The notes under the pieces are model-generated. The model had not been told where the DNA came from. It ran no database searches and saw only the letters and a list, made by a program, of their open reading frames with translations. The position numbers and the translations under genes were made by a program. Source: Gammaproteobacteria bacterium (GTDB lineage Bacteria > Pseudomonadota > Gammaproteobacteria > Nitrococcales > Nitrococcaceae). From it: a stretch of 39,217 bases of DNA. Location: positions 1 through 39,217 of the forward strand of contig JAUILK010000032.1 of assembly GCA_030433275.1 (NCBI GenBank). The letters run 5' to 3'. Of the stretch, positions 9,432 through 18,510 are shown one piece after another (positions within the stretch are counted from its first letter, which is position 1; each line of letters starts with the position of its first letter).

Positions 9432-11319
9432 CCCAAGTTCCGCAGTTCGCGAGCCGATTTTGAGGTTTGTGAGCGTTCTGTGGCTTGAAGGAACAGGCAC
9501 TTAGCGTGACGGAAGCAGTACATTTCGTCGATGTATGTAGTGTCACGCAGGCGGCACAAAAGGCCTACCGAACGTATTGTGTCGGTGCTATCGTAGCCAC
9601 ATGTACACGCGCCTCACCCGTTCGGGATCTCGCACCTATCTTCAACTCGTCGAGTCCTATCGCACCGACAGCGGCGGCGTACGCCAGCGCGTTGTGGCCA
9701 ACCTCGGCCGGTTGGACAAGCTTGAGCCGAAGCACCTCGACCCTCTGATCAACGGCCTCAACCGGGCCCTGGGCCGGGCTGAGAACACCGCGCATTCGGT
9801 GGAATACGACAGCGCCCGCGCGTTCGGTGATGTCTACGCCCTGCACGAGCTCTGGCAGGGCCTGGGCTTCGGACAGGCCATCAAGCGGGCGCTGCGCTCT
9901 TCGCGGCGCAGCTTCGATGCTGAGGCGTTGGTCAGGGCGATGGTGTTCAACCGCCTCTGCGCGCCGGACTCCAAGCTCGGTTGTCTGCAATGGTTGGAGA
10001 CGGTGAGCATCCCCGGCATGCCGGAGTCGGTCAGCCATGATCAGTTGTTGCGCACGATGGATGCGCTGATGGATCACGCCGAGGCGGTGGAGGCACGTGT
10101 TGCCGAGCAGCTGCGCCCGATGCTCGATCAGCAGCTCTCGGTGGTGTTCTATGATCTCACCACCGTGCGCATCCACGGCGAAGGGCAGCTGCCCGAGGAT
10201 GTGCGCGCCTTCGGCATGAACAAGGAAACGGGTGCCATTGCCCGTCAGTTCGTGCTGGGCGTGGTGCAGTCCGCCGACGGACTGCCGCTGATGCACACGG
10301 TGCACGCCGGCAACATTGCCGAGACCAAGACGCTGCAAGGCATGCTGTGCCAGGTGCTGGAGCGTTTTCCCGTGGAGCGGGTCATTCTGGTGGCTGATCG
10401 CGGCCTGTTGAGCCTGGATAACGTCTCGGAGCTGGTCGCGTTGGCCGAGGCCAGTGCACGCAAGCTCCAGTTCATCCTCGCGGTGCCGGCCCGGCGGTAT
10501 GCCGAGCTCGGTGGCACGCTGGAGGGGATGGACTTCGCGCAAGGCTTGGCCGAGGGGCGGTTCGCCGACCAGCGTCTCGTTGTTGCTCACGATCCGCTGC
10601 GCGCGGCGGAGCAATCGAGCCGGCGCCGAGAGCGGATCGCAGAGCTTGAGGGCTTCGCCGAGGCGCTGGTGCGCAAGCTCGATGCCCAAGACGCGGGGCA
10701 GAGCACGCGCGGGCGCCGGGCCAGTGATCGTGGCGCTTACAGTCGTTTCCAGCGGGCAGTGGCCGAGGCCGAACTCACCCGCTTCATCCGGGCGGACTAC
10801 CAGGCCGATCGCTTCAGCTACAGCGTGGACGAGGACGCCATCGCCCGCGCAGAGGTCTTCGACGGCAAACTGGTGGTGCTGACCAACGTCGCGGACTTCT
10901 CCGCCGCCGAGGTCGTGGCGCGCTACAAGGCGCTCGCCGACATCGAACGAGGCTTTCGGGTACTGAAGAGCGAGCTGGAGATCGCGCTGGTCTACCACCG
11001 TCTGCCCGATCGCATCCGCGCTCACGCGCTGATCTGCTTCCTGGCCCTGGTGCTCTACCGGATCATGCGCATGCGGCTGAAGGCACACGGCAGCACCGCG
11101 AGCCCGAAGAGGGCATTGGAACTGCTTCGCCGAATCCAGCGCCACCGCGCGACGATCGGAGAGCACGCCTACAGCGGAGTCAGCAAAACGACCCAAGAGC
11201 AGCTGGATTTGTTCGCCGCGCTGGAGATACCGAAACCCTAAGAGCGGCGTGTAGTGTCATTTTTAACGGTACCGACTCAATTAAATCAATCAGTTGCGCG
11301 TTTAGCTGCGGAACTTGGG
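9432..11319 (+). mobile_element. Complete IS1634-family insertion sequence
   Basis: The 1,888-bp element has 14-bp perfect terminal inverted repeats: CCCAAGTTCCGCAG at 9432-9445 and its complement at 11306-11319. The six bases GGGTAT occur directly outside both ends (9426-9431 and 11320-11325), as expected for a target-site duplication. A single intact transposase gene fills most of it. Intact ends, intact duplication and intact gene suggest a recent insertion that may still be mobile. Confidence 0.93.
9601..11241 (+). CDS. IS1634 family transposase
   Basis: A 546-residue DDE transposase starting at the ATG 9601 (MYTRLTRSGSRTYLQLVESY, typical for the family); an in-frame TTG at 9577 is a less likely start. 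Candidate catalytic residues are Asp185 in VVFYDLTT, Asp266 in ILVADRGLLS, and Glu449 in ADIERGFRVLKSELE, which also fits the Y/R-x3-E-x6-K signature of IS4-like enzymes. The C-terminal part reads RAHALICFLALVLYRIMRMR, as in relatives. No frameshift or stop is seen. Confidence 0.95.
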   Translation: MYTRLTRSGSRTYLQLVESYRTDSGGVRQRVVANLGRLDKLEPKHLDPLINGLNRALGRAENTAHSVEYDSARAFGDVYALHELWQGLGFGQAIKRALRSSRRSFDAEALVRAMVFNRLCAPDSKLGCLQWLETVSIPGMPESVSHDQLLRTMDALMDHAEAVEARVAEQLRPMLDQQLSVVFYDLTTVRIHGEGQLPEDVRAFGMNKETGAIARQFVLGVVQSADGLPLMHTVHAGNIAETKTLQGMLCQVLERFPVERVILVADRGLLSLDNVSELVALAEASARKLQFILAVPARRYAELGGTLEGMDFAQGLAEGRFADQRLVVAHDPLRAAEQSSRRRERIAELEGFAEALVRKLDAQDAGQSTRGRRASDRGAYSRFQRAVAEAELTRFIRADYQADRFSYSVDEDAIARAEVFDGKLVVLTNVADFSAAEVVARYKALADIERGFRVLKSELEIALVYHRLPDRIRAHALICFLALVLYRIMRMRLKAHGSTASPKRALELLRRIQRHRATIGEHAYSGVSKTTQEQLDLFAALEIPKP

Positions 11320-11340
11320 GGGTATGGAACCGACTTACCT

Positions 11341-11381
11341 CGGGTGGGGGAGGTTTGCTTGCATTCGTATCCCCCCACCCG
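11341..11381. other. GC-rich inverted repeat beside the insertion site
   Basis: CGGGTGGGGG (11341-11350) pairs with CCCCCACCCG (11372-11381), a perfect 10-bp stem with a 21-nt loop. It lies between the insertion sequence and the CsbD-like gene end, so it may serve as a termination structure for that gene. There is no T tract on either side. Confidence 0.4.
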
Positions 11382-11416
11382 TCAAGGCAAGAGAAAAGTT
11401 TTGCCCTTCCGCGGAG

Positions 11417-11704
11417 TCAAATGTCCGAGTACTCAGTTCCACTGGTGCTCCAGACGTGCGGATCGTGATCATTCTCTAACCATTCCCTAATCTGGCGATC
11501 CGCCTCCTCTTTACTGACTCCATAGACCTTCTGGATTTTCCCGGCGAGCTCTTCATAAAATCCGCCCGCCAGATGATCCAGATCCTCATGAGTGAACTCT
11601 CCCCAGCGCTGCCGCAGCCTCCCCTTGAAAATATGCCAGTTGCCGCTCATCGCGTGCCACGTGTCGTGGACCTGATTGCTGTACATCATCTCGTCTCTAT
11701 GCAT
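11417..11704 (-). CDS. CsbD-like general stress protein
   Basis: A 95-residue hydrophilic protein. The centre (KGRLRQRWGEFTHEDLDHLA, then GKIQKVYGVSKEEADRQI) matches the CsbD family of small stress-induced proteins, whose molecular function is unknown. The start at 11704 is supported by a GGGAGG about ten bases upstream; the longer N- and C-termini (TWHAMSGNWHIF and DHDPHVWSTSG) are unusual for typical 60-70 residue CsbD proteins. It now lies just past the right end of the insertion sequence, which does not interrupt it. Confidence 0.8.
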   Translation of the reverse strand: MHRDEMMYSNQVHDTWHAMSGNWHIFKGRLRQRWGEFTHEDLDHLAGGFYEELAGKIQKVYGVSKEEADRQIREWLENDHDPHVWSTSGTEYSDI

Positions 11705-12262
11705 TTCCGCCGCCTCCCTGTTTGCATGGACCGACTGGAAACGATTTATGCTCTGCCTATTTTCTCGAAAATTGTCTCTTCATTACCCAGTATAGCCTGA
11801 AGGTGGTTTTTTTCCTGCTGGATGAGTGATAAGAAAATGAGGTTGATTGTATTTTATCAATGGTTTTAATCGTTCAGCTTGAAAATTGAAGCGCTTGATA
11901 GAAAATGTGTGGAAGGCGCGCACATAAACCTTGGCTGGACGGGTTTTATTCGGCCTAAAAGTGCACTCCAAGTGCGTGGGTGAGTTGGCGAGCTATTTGT
12001 CAGGTCCCGGATGATTTAAGTACTTCTCGGATGGACGGCCCGGCTTTATCGGTTTGCCGTTGCGAAAGGGCTTACCAGGGAGGTTGCAAGCGTGCCTGGC
12101 TGGGGTTCATTTCTGGGTTGGAAAGGATTTTACTCACTTGCCTGTGCGTGCAGCGCGCCTGGTGGGCGCAGTCCCTGCGCAAAATTGGGTGGCGAGATCA
12201 GCACCCTGTGTGCCCTGGCTTGCCAAGCTAGAATTGCGTTGCGGTCGGCACGGCGACGCTAG
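11705..12262. other. Intergenic region without recognised gene
   Basis: No convincing coding frame on either strand. Bases about 11760-11900 are AT-rich and should hold the promoter of the CsbD-like gene on the minus strand; the rest follows the TauE/SafE gene stop. Confidence 0.4.
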
Positions 12263-13063
12263 TCAATAGCCAGCCCCCATAAAGAGCCGCGCGCTGACCA
12301 CGAACAGAAACGCGGCGAATATCCGTTTGAGGGCCTTGGCGGGCAGGAGATGAGCGAGCCTCGCTCCCACCGGTGCGGTTAGTATGCTTGCCACCACAAT
12401 ACCGCCAACGGCGGGCCAGTATACGAAACCGGTGGCGGCGCTCGGTAGGATCGGTTCGCCCCAGCCGGCAATGATGAAACCGGTGGTACCGGCCATGGCG
12501 ATCGGGAAACCAGCGGCCGCCGAGGTGCCAATTGCCTGGCGCATCTGCGTTCCGCACCAGCTCAGGTATGGAACCATCAGGCTGCCTCCGCCGATCCCAA
12601 TCAGGCTCGATACGGATCCGATTATCAGTCCGGCGCCCACTAATCCGTATTTTCCGGGCAAGCGTTGGGATGGTGCGGGCGGTTGACGATTAAAGGCCAT
12701 CTGAGCTGCCGTGATCAACATGAATACGGCAAAAATCCGTTTGAGAATGAGCCCGGAAAGCAGCCCTGCGACTTGTGCGCCAAGCAACGCTCCGATGAGC
12801 AATCCGAGCGCAATGGGCTGGAAAACACGCCACAGCACGCTGCCGAAGAAAGCATGAGTACCAACAGAGGAGGCGGAAGTGGCCACGATACTGGCGAGCG
12901 AACTGCCGATGGCGAGATGCATCGCTACCGACTCGGGTATGTGGTGAGTGGTGAAAACGAACAGGAGTGCCGGAACGAGGATCAACCCACCGCCAATGCC
13001 GAACAGTCCGGAGGCCAACCCGGCGCAACTCCCTACAGCTAAATAGAAAAGATAGTTGTGCAC
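12263..13063 (-). CDS. TauE/SafE (TSUP) family membrane permease
   Basis: A 266-residue inner membrane protein with about eight hydrophobic helices. The two family repeats are visible: GLASGLFGIGGGLILVPALL near residues 15-35 and GSVSSLIGIGGGSLMVPYLS near 150-170, each with the FGIGGG/IGIGGG motif. Members export or import sulfite, sulfonates, organosulfur anions or acetate-like compounds. Substrate cannot be told here; no sulfur gene is adjacent. It is a single gene on the minus strand. Confidence 0.9.
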   Translation of the reverse strand: MHNYLFYLAVGSCAGLASGLFGIGGGLILVPALLFVFTTHHIPESVAMHLAIGSSLASIVATSASSVGTHAFFGSVLWRVFQPIALGLLIGALLGAQVAGLLSGLILKRIFAVFMLITAAQMAFNRQPPAPSQRLPGKYGLVGAGLIIGSVSSLIGIGGGSLMVPYLSWCGTQMRQAIGTSAAAGFPIAMAGTTGFIIAGWGEPILPSAATGFVYWPAVGGIVVASILTAPVGARLAHLLPAKALKRIFAAFLFVVSARLFMGAGY

Positions 13064-13521
13064 TGTCGCCTGTCTTTGTCAGCGATACTGTAAATCCTCA
13101 GCTATTATGGCAAATGTTGGCGTGTGCACCATTGTGCGGCACGCGTTTCAGAGGTGGTCGAAGAGAGGCGTTGGGTTCGCGCGAATGTATTCGATTTCCT
13201 CTGTTGATAATTGGGTCTGTGCTAGCAGGGAGCAGTTGGGCTTGTTGTGTGAATCATCTGAAAGTTTCGGGGGTAGGCAAGATTCGGTTAGCTCAGCGAT
13301 TTTCTAACGAGGTCGTAAAGCGCTGCATCGGTACAGTGTGCGTCGATGAAATTGCATGCGGAGCGCCAGAATTGCCTGTAATTTGTGGATTATGTATAGT
13401 GTTCAAGCGTTTTGGCGATAAATGACACCCGGCTGACTAATTATTTTATATATCTGTGGCCTTGCTTTTTTGGTGAATTAATTAAATATTCAATTATGCA
13501 ACCTGCAATAGGAGGGCTATT
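13064..13521. other. Intergenic region upstream of the ferritin-like gene
   Basis: No gene is recognised. GC-rich in its first part, then AT-rich from about 13430. It contains the promoter at 13372-13400 and a leader of about 115 nt before the ferritin-like gene. Confidence 0.45.
13372..13400 (+). promoter_or_regulatory. Sigma-70 promoter for the ferritin-like gene
   Basis: TTGCCT (13372-13377) and TATAGT (13395-13400) are spaced by exactly 17 bp. Transcription would start near 13407, leaving a 115-nt AT-rich leader. No clear Fur box was found. Confidence 0.6.
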
Positions 13522-13809
13522 ATGGCGAATGAGGGTTATCATGAGCCAATTGAAGAGCTTTCTAGTGAAACGCGCGATATGCATCGTGCTATTGTTTCTT
13601 TGATGGAGGAGCTAGAGGCGGTTGATTGGTACAATCAACGGGTTGCCGCATGCAAGGATACAAAATTAAAAACAATATTGGCTCACAATAGAGATGAAGA
13701 AAAAGAACATGCCGCTATGATTCTCGAGTGGATTCGACGTAGAGATCCGGTTTTTGATAAGCAGTTAAGAGAATTTTTGTTTACGGAAAAACCGATTGTG
13801 CATGAATGA
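13522..13809 (+). CDS. Encapsulated ferritin-like protein (EncFtn), orphan and short
   Basis: A 95-residue two-helix protein strongly resembling EncFtn of Rhodospirillum rubrum, an iron-oxidising ferritin-like protein normally packed inside encapsulin shells. Residues matching the diiron site are present: Glu30 in MEELEAVDWY, Glu60 and His63 in RDEEKEHAAM; Trp36 and Tyr37 are also kept. EncFtn cargo usually extends past about 100 residues and ends in a shell-targeting peptide, but this one stops at TEKPIVHE. No encapsulin gene follows. AGGAGGG precedes the ATG by seven bases. The gene is clearly more AT-rich than its neighbours, suggesting transfer. It could oxidise iron free in the cytoplasm or serve a shell encoded elsewhere. 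Confidence 0.9.
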   Translation: MANEGYHEPIEELSSETRDMHRAIVSLMEELEAVDWYNQRVAACKDTKLKTILAHNRDEEKEHAAMILEWIRRRDPVFDKQLREFLFTEKPIVHE

Positions 13810-14131
13810 GGCGCTGCCCGGGCAGCTTGAATTGTCCAGCGAATGTCAGGGATGTCAGCGTTGGATTGTTAGTATGCGTTTTCAGCCGAAAAGCGTCCGT
13901 TCAAATTCGACCCACTGAAGGGTGTCTCGCGCCGGCGGTCCAATCGTAACCGCCCCTCAGGATCGGCAGAGGCATCATTGAAAACCGCCTCGGTGGGACT
14001 GAGCCCGGTTGGTGATCTTCTCTCTAGAGTCGACGCAGCGCTAGCGGCTGAGTGGCGTATTGATGTGGCATAAATAGGGTCTACGCTGCGCCGACGACAG
14101 CGAGGCTGATACAGTATTGGAGTAAGCAGAC
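13810..14131. other. Intergenic region after the ferritin-like gene
   Basis: No encapsulin or other gene is seen here. The DNA is GC-rich again. GGAGTAAGCAGAC just before 14132 provides the ribosome site of the next gene. Confidence 0.45.
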
Positions 14132-15094
14132 ATGCGAGTCGAAACTATTTGCGTGCTCGGGGGTACCGGGTTCGTCGGCCGCCACATCGCCGGCCATCTC
14201 GCCAATACTCGGGTAAGGCTGCGTGTCCTGACCCGTAATCGCGAGCGCAACCGGCAACTGCTACCCATCCCGAACCTGCAGCTAATCGAGGTGGCGAGCT
14301 ACGATCAAGAAAGCTTGGCCGAACAATTTGCGGGTTGCCAGGCGGTGATCAATCTGGTCGGCGTGTTGAACGAAGGTCGAGGCGTCGGGCATCGCTTCGA
14401 AGATGCCCACGTAAAACTCCCGGAGCATGTCATAGCCGCTTGTCGGACGGTCGGTGTTGAGCGTCTGCTGCATATGAGCGCTTTGTTGGGTGCCGCGCCG
14501 GATGCCCCCAGCCGCTACCAACAAACCAAGGCCGCCGGCGAGCGTGTGGTGAAAGCGGCCCATGGCGAGCATTTGGCGGTTACCGTGTTTCGACCTTCGG
14601 TGATTTTCGGTCCAGGAGACAGTTTCCTCAATCGCTTTGCGCAGTTGCTGCAATTTTTCCCGGTGTTGTTGTTGCCCACGCCGCGGTTGCGGCTCAAACC
14701 CGTCTACGTTGGTGATGTGGCCAAAGCCTTCGTGCAGTCGTTAGAAGAAGAGGCGACCTTCGGTCAGTGTTATGAGCTTTGCGGTCCGAAGGTCTTTACA
14801 CTGCGGGAGCTGGTGGATTATGTCGCCGCGATGCTCGGTGTAAGGCGTCTCATCATCGGGTTGAATGAAGCCTGGTCGCAGCGCCAGGCGCGTCTCCTCG
14901 AGCGTGTCCCAGGCAAGCCATATAGCTACGATAATTATCTGTCGAGCAAGCTCGATAGCGTTTGTAGCGATGATGGTTTGGCCAGGCTCGGTATCCACGC
15001 AACGGCCATAGAAGCCGTTGTGCCTGGTTACCTTGGTCGGCAAGGTGTCCAGCGACGCTACGATGATTTTCGTCGAACGGCAGGGCGGGATTAG
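14132..15094 (+). CDS. NDUFA9-like NAD(P)-binding oxidoreductase (atypical SDR)
   Basis: A 320-residue protein of the extended/atypical short-chain dehydrogenase type. The N-terminal nucleotide-binding motif is VLGGTGFVGRHIAGHLA (GxxGxxG). The segment YQQTKAAGERVV and the substrate-side motif VFRPSVIFGPGDSFLNRFAQ match the complex I NDUFA9/39-kDa subunit-like family of bacteria. Bacterial members are stand-alone proteins of uncertain role, perhaps in quinone or lipid metabolism. A ribosome site (GGAG) precedes the ATG. Next gene on the same strand is cca, 200 bp away. Confidence 0.85.
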   Translation: MRVETICVLGGTGFVGRHIAGHLANTRVRLRVLTRNRERNRQLLPIPNLQLIEVASYDQESLAEQFAGCQAVINLVGVLNEGRGVGHRFEDAHVKLPEHVIAACRTVGVERLLHMSALLGAAPDAPSRYQQTKAAGERVVKAAHGEHLAVTVFRPSVIFGPGDSFLNRFAQLLQFFPVLLLPTPRLRLKPVYVGDVAKAFVQSLEEEATFGQCYELCGPKVFTLRELVDYVAAMLGVRRLIIGLNEAWSQRQARLLERVPGKPYSYDNYLSSKLDSVCSDDGLARLGIHATAIEAVVPGYLGRQGVQRRYDDFRRTAGRD

Positions 15095-15294
15095 GCGGTT
15101 GTCCCTGCAGAATACGTCTATCTACGGTTCGGGCCGGCCAACTGGTCCGATCGAAGGCGATCGAACGCGGTGGTTGTTGTATCTCAACTGGCGGACTAGC
15201 CAAGCCCGGCGCAGGATGGCAAGCCCTTGTGGGCGATGTGATCCAAAGTTCAATCTGCGCGCTTCGATGAAGCGTGGCAGGTAGACCATAATTT

Positions 15295-16521
15295 ATGGAA
15301 ATCTATTTGGTCGGTGGAGCCGTGCGCGATCGTCTGCTGGGACTCGCAGTCACGGAGCGAGACTGGCTGGTCGTGGGTGCCGAGCCGGCGGAACTGGCTG
15401 CTCGCGGCTTTCGTCCAGTCGGGCGAGAATTTCCGGTGTTTGTTCATCCCAAGACCGGCGAGGAATATGCGCTTGCCCGAACCGAGCGCAAGGTGGGCCG
15501 TGGTTATCATGGCTTTACGTTTTATACCAGCCCTGAGGTGACGTTGGAGCAGGATCTGCACCGGCGTGATCTTACGATCAATGCTCTGGCGCAAGATGAG
15601 CAGGGCCGAGTCATCGATCCATTCGGCGGCCAACGGGACCTTGATGCGCGTATCCTACGCCATGTTTCACCCGCTTTCCGCGAGGATCCGGTACGAATAC
15701 TGCGTCTTGCACGCTTTGCTGCTCGGTTTGAGCATCTGGGATTCACCGTTGCGCAGGAAACATTGAGGCTGTGCCGGGAGATGGTGGCGGCTGGGGAGGT
15801 CGATGCTCTGGTGCCAGAGCGGGTATGGCAAGAGATCGCCCGCGCGCTGATGGAACCGACCCCTTCAGCCTTCGTCCGAGTATTACGCCAGAGTATGGCT
15901 TTGCAGCGGCTATTGCCGGAGCTAGACCGTTTATTCGGGGTTCCGCAGCGGGCGGATTTTCACCCCGAGGTGGATACCGGAGTGCACGTCCTGCTTGCCT
16001 TGGATTTGTCAGTGCAGCTCTCGGATCGGTTGGCGGTGCGTTTTGCAGTGCTGATGCATGACCTGGGGAAAGGGGCTACGCCTGCCACCGAGCTTCCTCG
16101 GCACAGGGGACATGAGGAACGGGGTGTTCCCTTGGTGGAGGCGGTTTGCGCACGTCTGCGGGTTCCGCGAGCTTGTTGTGAACTGGCCAAACGGGTTGCC
16201 CGCAATCACCTCAACTGCCACCGTGCGCTGGAGTTGCGGCCGGCAAAGGTTATGGCTTTGTTGGAGGCGCTGGATGCATTCCGCCGCCCGGAGCAGTTGC
16301 CCTCGTTCCTGGCGGCGTGCGAGGCCGACGCCCGAGGGCGGACCGGTTTCGAGCATTGTGACTATCCATCGGCGCGTTATCTCACCGAGGTGTATCAGGT
16401 GGCCGCTGCAGTGCCGATCCAGCCGTTTCTCGAGCAGGGTTTACGGGGCCGGGAGGTTGGTCAGGCTTTGCGGCGGGGGCGTATCGAGGCGGTGGCGCGC
16501 GTGCGTCGTCGTTGGTCGTGA
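15295..16521 (+). CDS. cca: Multifunctional CCA-adding tRNA nucleotidyltransferase
   Basis: A 408-residue class II enzyme that adds or repairs the CCA end of tRNA. The N-terminus reads [16 protein letters not shown], with catalytic acidic residues Glu21 and Asp23 in [14 protein letters not shown] (about 98-107) and [16 protein letters not shown] follow, the latter holding the nucleotide-selecting region. A C-terminal HD domain with HDLGKG gives the phosphodiesterase/phosphatase part found in gammaproteobacterial Cca. Length fits the family. It converges on uppP. Confidence 0.97.
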   Translation: MEIYLVGGAVRDRLLGLAVTERDWLVVGAEPAELAARGFRPVGREFPVFVHPKTGEEYALARTERKVGRGYHGFTFYTSPEVTLEQDLHRRDLTINALAQDEQGRVIDPFGGQRDLDARILRHVSPAFREDPVRILRLARFAARFEHLGFTVAQETLRLCREMVAAGEVDALVPERVWQEIARALMEPTPSAFVRVLRQSMALQRLLPELDRLFGVPQRADFHPEVDTGVHVLLALDLSVQLSDRLAVRFAVLMHDLGKGATPATELPRHRGHEERGVPLVEAVCARLRVPRACCELAKRVARNHLNCHRALELRPAKVMALLEALDAFRRPEQLPSFLAACEADARGRTGFEHCDYPSARYLTEVYQVAAAVPIQPFLEQGLRGREVGQALRRGRIEAVARVRRRWS

Positions 16522-16572
16522 CTTTAGCTATAGGGCGCGGATGTGGCAGCCGGGTGTTTTCATAAGTTATTG

Positions 16573-17364
16573 TTATAAATAAAGCAAAAGCAAAATGGCA
16601 CCCAGGGCTATGCGGTAGATCACAAAGGGGGTAAAACCGGTCCGCTCGATCAAGCGCAGAAACAGTGCGATGCAGGCGTAGCCGGTGGTGAAGGCCACGA
16701 GCACGGCAAAACCGAAAACTCCCCAGGGCAGCGTCTGCGGATGAGTGACGAGATGCAATAAATCAAGACCGCCGGCAAGCAGACTTACCGGGATCGCTAG
16801 CAGAAAGGAGAAGCGTGCGGCGCTTTGCCGTGATAAACCTTGAAATACCCCCGCCGTCATGGTGATGCCCGAACGTGAGGTTCCCGGGATTAGGGCGAGC
16901 GCCTGCGCGCAACCGATCACCACTACATCGGCGGCGCGGATTTCGTGGACGCGGCGCCGGCCGCGGCTGCGGTCCGCGATCCAGAGCAGCAGCCCGAAAC
17001 CGATCGAGGTCGTTGCGATCACCAGTGGGGTTCGCAACAGTTCCGCATAGCTGGCCGCGAATAGGCCGGCGGCTCCAACCGGCACAGTGGCCCAGATGAC
17101 CGCCCAGGCGAGCCGGGCATCTTGGTTCATCACGCCTTTTCGGAACCAGCCTAGCCAGGCAAGCAGTAGTTCCCACACTTCTTGGCGCAGGTAGAGCAGT
17201 ACGGCTAGTAAAGTGCCGGTATTCGTTGCAACATCGAAATACAGACCTTGGTCCGGCCAATCGAACAGATGCGGCATGAGGATCAGGTGGGCGGAACTCG
17301 AGATGGGCAGGAATTCGGTCAGGCCCTGGACTAGAGCCAACCAAAAGGCATGCATATAGCTCAT
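16573..17364 (-). CDS. uppP: Undecaprenyl-diphosphatase
   Basis: A 263-residue inner membrane protein that recycles the undecaprenyl carrier of cell-wall synthesis; also called BacA because overexpression gives bacitracin resistance. The first conserved motif is VQGLTEFLPISSSAHLIL with the catalytic Glu; the second is PGTSRSGITMTAG with the catalytic Arg. About seven to eight hydrophobic helices are visible. It starts 8 bp after the stop of the upstream regulator-cyclase gene, so it is likely transcribed with it. Confidence 0.97.
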   Translation of the reverse strand: MSYMHAFWLALVQGLTEFLPISSSAHLILMPHLFDWPDQGLYFDVATNTGTLLAVLLYLRQEVWELLLAWLGWFRKGVMNQDARLAWAVIWATVPVGAAGLFAASYAELLRTPLVIATTSIGFGLLLWIADRSRGRRRVHEIRAADVVVIGCAQALALIPGTSRSGITMTAGVFQGLSRQSAARFSFLLAIPVSLLAGGLDLLHLVTHPQTLPWGVFGFAVLVAFTTGYACIALFLRLIERTGFTPFVIYRIALGAILLLLYL

Positions 17365-17372
17365 TTTGGTTA

Positions 17373-18458
17373 TTAATGGTTGCTTCGTTTGGCGACGAAA
17401 TCGCTGCTGCTACCGGCAGTGCTATGGCGGCGCAGATGATACAAGGTTACCGGCGAGGTCAGGCTTCGTATCAGCACGGATTCGCCTTTTCCGAAGGCGA
17501 AATCCGCGGTTGATCGTACCGTTTCATGCACCGCTTGCGAGACTATGATGTCCATAGGATCGGCGTGACCGCACAGCCGCGCCGCCACGTTGACGGTCTC
17601 GCCAATGGCCGTGTAATCGAGATGTTCGCCGCTGCCTATGTTGCCGATCACCACCGGGCCGGCATGGATCCCGACGCCGACTGGCACCGAATTGCTGTCG
17701 CTCAATGGCGGTAAGGCACTGACCCGCTCCATAATATCTAAGGCGCAGAGGCAGGCGTCGTGGGTCATCTCCTCGCCGTCGAAAATTGCCATTACGCCAT
17801 CGCCACCGAATTTATCGACATAGCCGTGATGGGCATAGACGCATTCCACTTGGGTCCCAAGGTGTTGACTGACAGCTCGGAACAGCTCAGTGGGCTCGAT
17901 AGATTGCGAAAGCGCCGTGAAGCCCCGAATATCAGAAAAGAGCACGCATACCTCGCGCTGCTGTGGCGGTGGTGAGGCACTCGGGTCCGCGGCGCGGCTT
18001 TCGATGACCTTGCGGATCCGTGGCGAGACGTAGCGCGCTAGATCGGCTCGCGTGCGTTCAAGCTGCTTGTAGTAGTCGAATTTTTTAACAAGTCCACCTA
18101 AACGGGCGACCACCAGGAGCGGTTCCAGTGGCTTGACGAGGAAGTCGTCACAGCCTGCGGTAAAGGCTGAGCGCAGCAGGTGCCGGTCTTCGTTGGCAGT
18201 ACAGACGAGGATGGGGGTAATCCGAAAACGGGCCTGCTCGCGCAGCCGCCAGCACAGCTCGATGCCGTCCATCCCTGGCATTTCCGTATCGAGGATGAAC
18301 GCATCCGGTTCGCAGTGGCGCACCTGCTCCAACGCCTCCGGGGCACTTTTCGCCACTTCGACGCGATACCCTGCGGCGATGAGTATGCGGTTGAGGACCG
18401 TTCGTGAGAAGCGGTGATCGTCAACTACGAGTACTATCGGTTTGCGTTCGTCACTCAC
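17373..18458 (-). CDS. Response regulator fused to a class III adenylate/guanylate cyclase
   Basis: About 361 residues. The first 120 are a receiver domain with VLVVDDH acidic pocket, phosphoacceptor Asp in FILDTEMPGMDG, and the conserved Lys in DFLVKPLEP. A helical linker (KQLERTRADLARYVSP) leads to a class III cyclase domain starting VCVLFSDIRGFTALS, with metal Asp residues here and in KFGGDGVMAIF, and the NVAARL signature. Phosphorylation by an unseen histidine kinase probably controls cyclic nucleotide output. Start is uncertain: I use the GTG at 18458; a TTG at 18509 would add 17 residues, almost touching the methyltransferase stop. No partner kinase is in the window. Confidence 0.85.
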   Translation of the reverse strand: MSDERKPIVLVVDDHRFSRTVLNRILIAAGYRVEVAKSAPEALEQVRHCEPDAFILDTEMPGMDGIELCWRLREQARFRITPILVCTANEDRHLLRSAFTAGCDDFLVKPLEPLLVVARLGGLVKKFDYYKQLERTRADLARYVSPRIRKVIESRAADPSASPPPQQREVCVLFSDIRGFTALSQSIEPTELFRAVSQHLGTQVECVYAHHGYVDKFGGDGVMAIFDGEEMTHDACLCALDIMERVSALPPLSDSNSVPVGVGIHAGPVVIGNIGSGEHLDYTAIGETVNVAARLCGHADPMDIIVSQAVHETVRSTADFAFGKGESVLIRSLTSPVTLYHLRRHSTAGSSSDFVAKRSNH

Positions 18459-18510
18459 CGGTTTGTCTATGCCGTCCCCTAGATATCCGCCAAGTGGATA
18501 ACTATACAAT

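Noticed and set aside
9565-11196. 543-codon open frame on the minus strand
   Set aside because: It lies antisense to the IS1634 transposase; its composition follows from the GC-rich codon use of the real gene.
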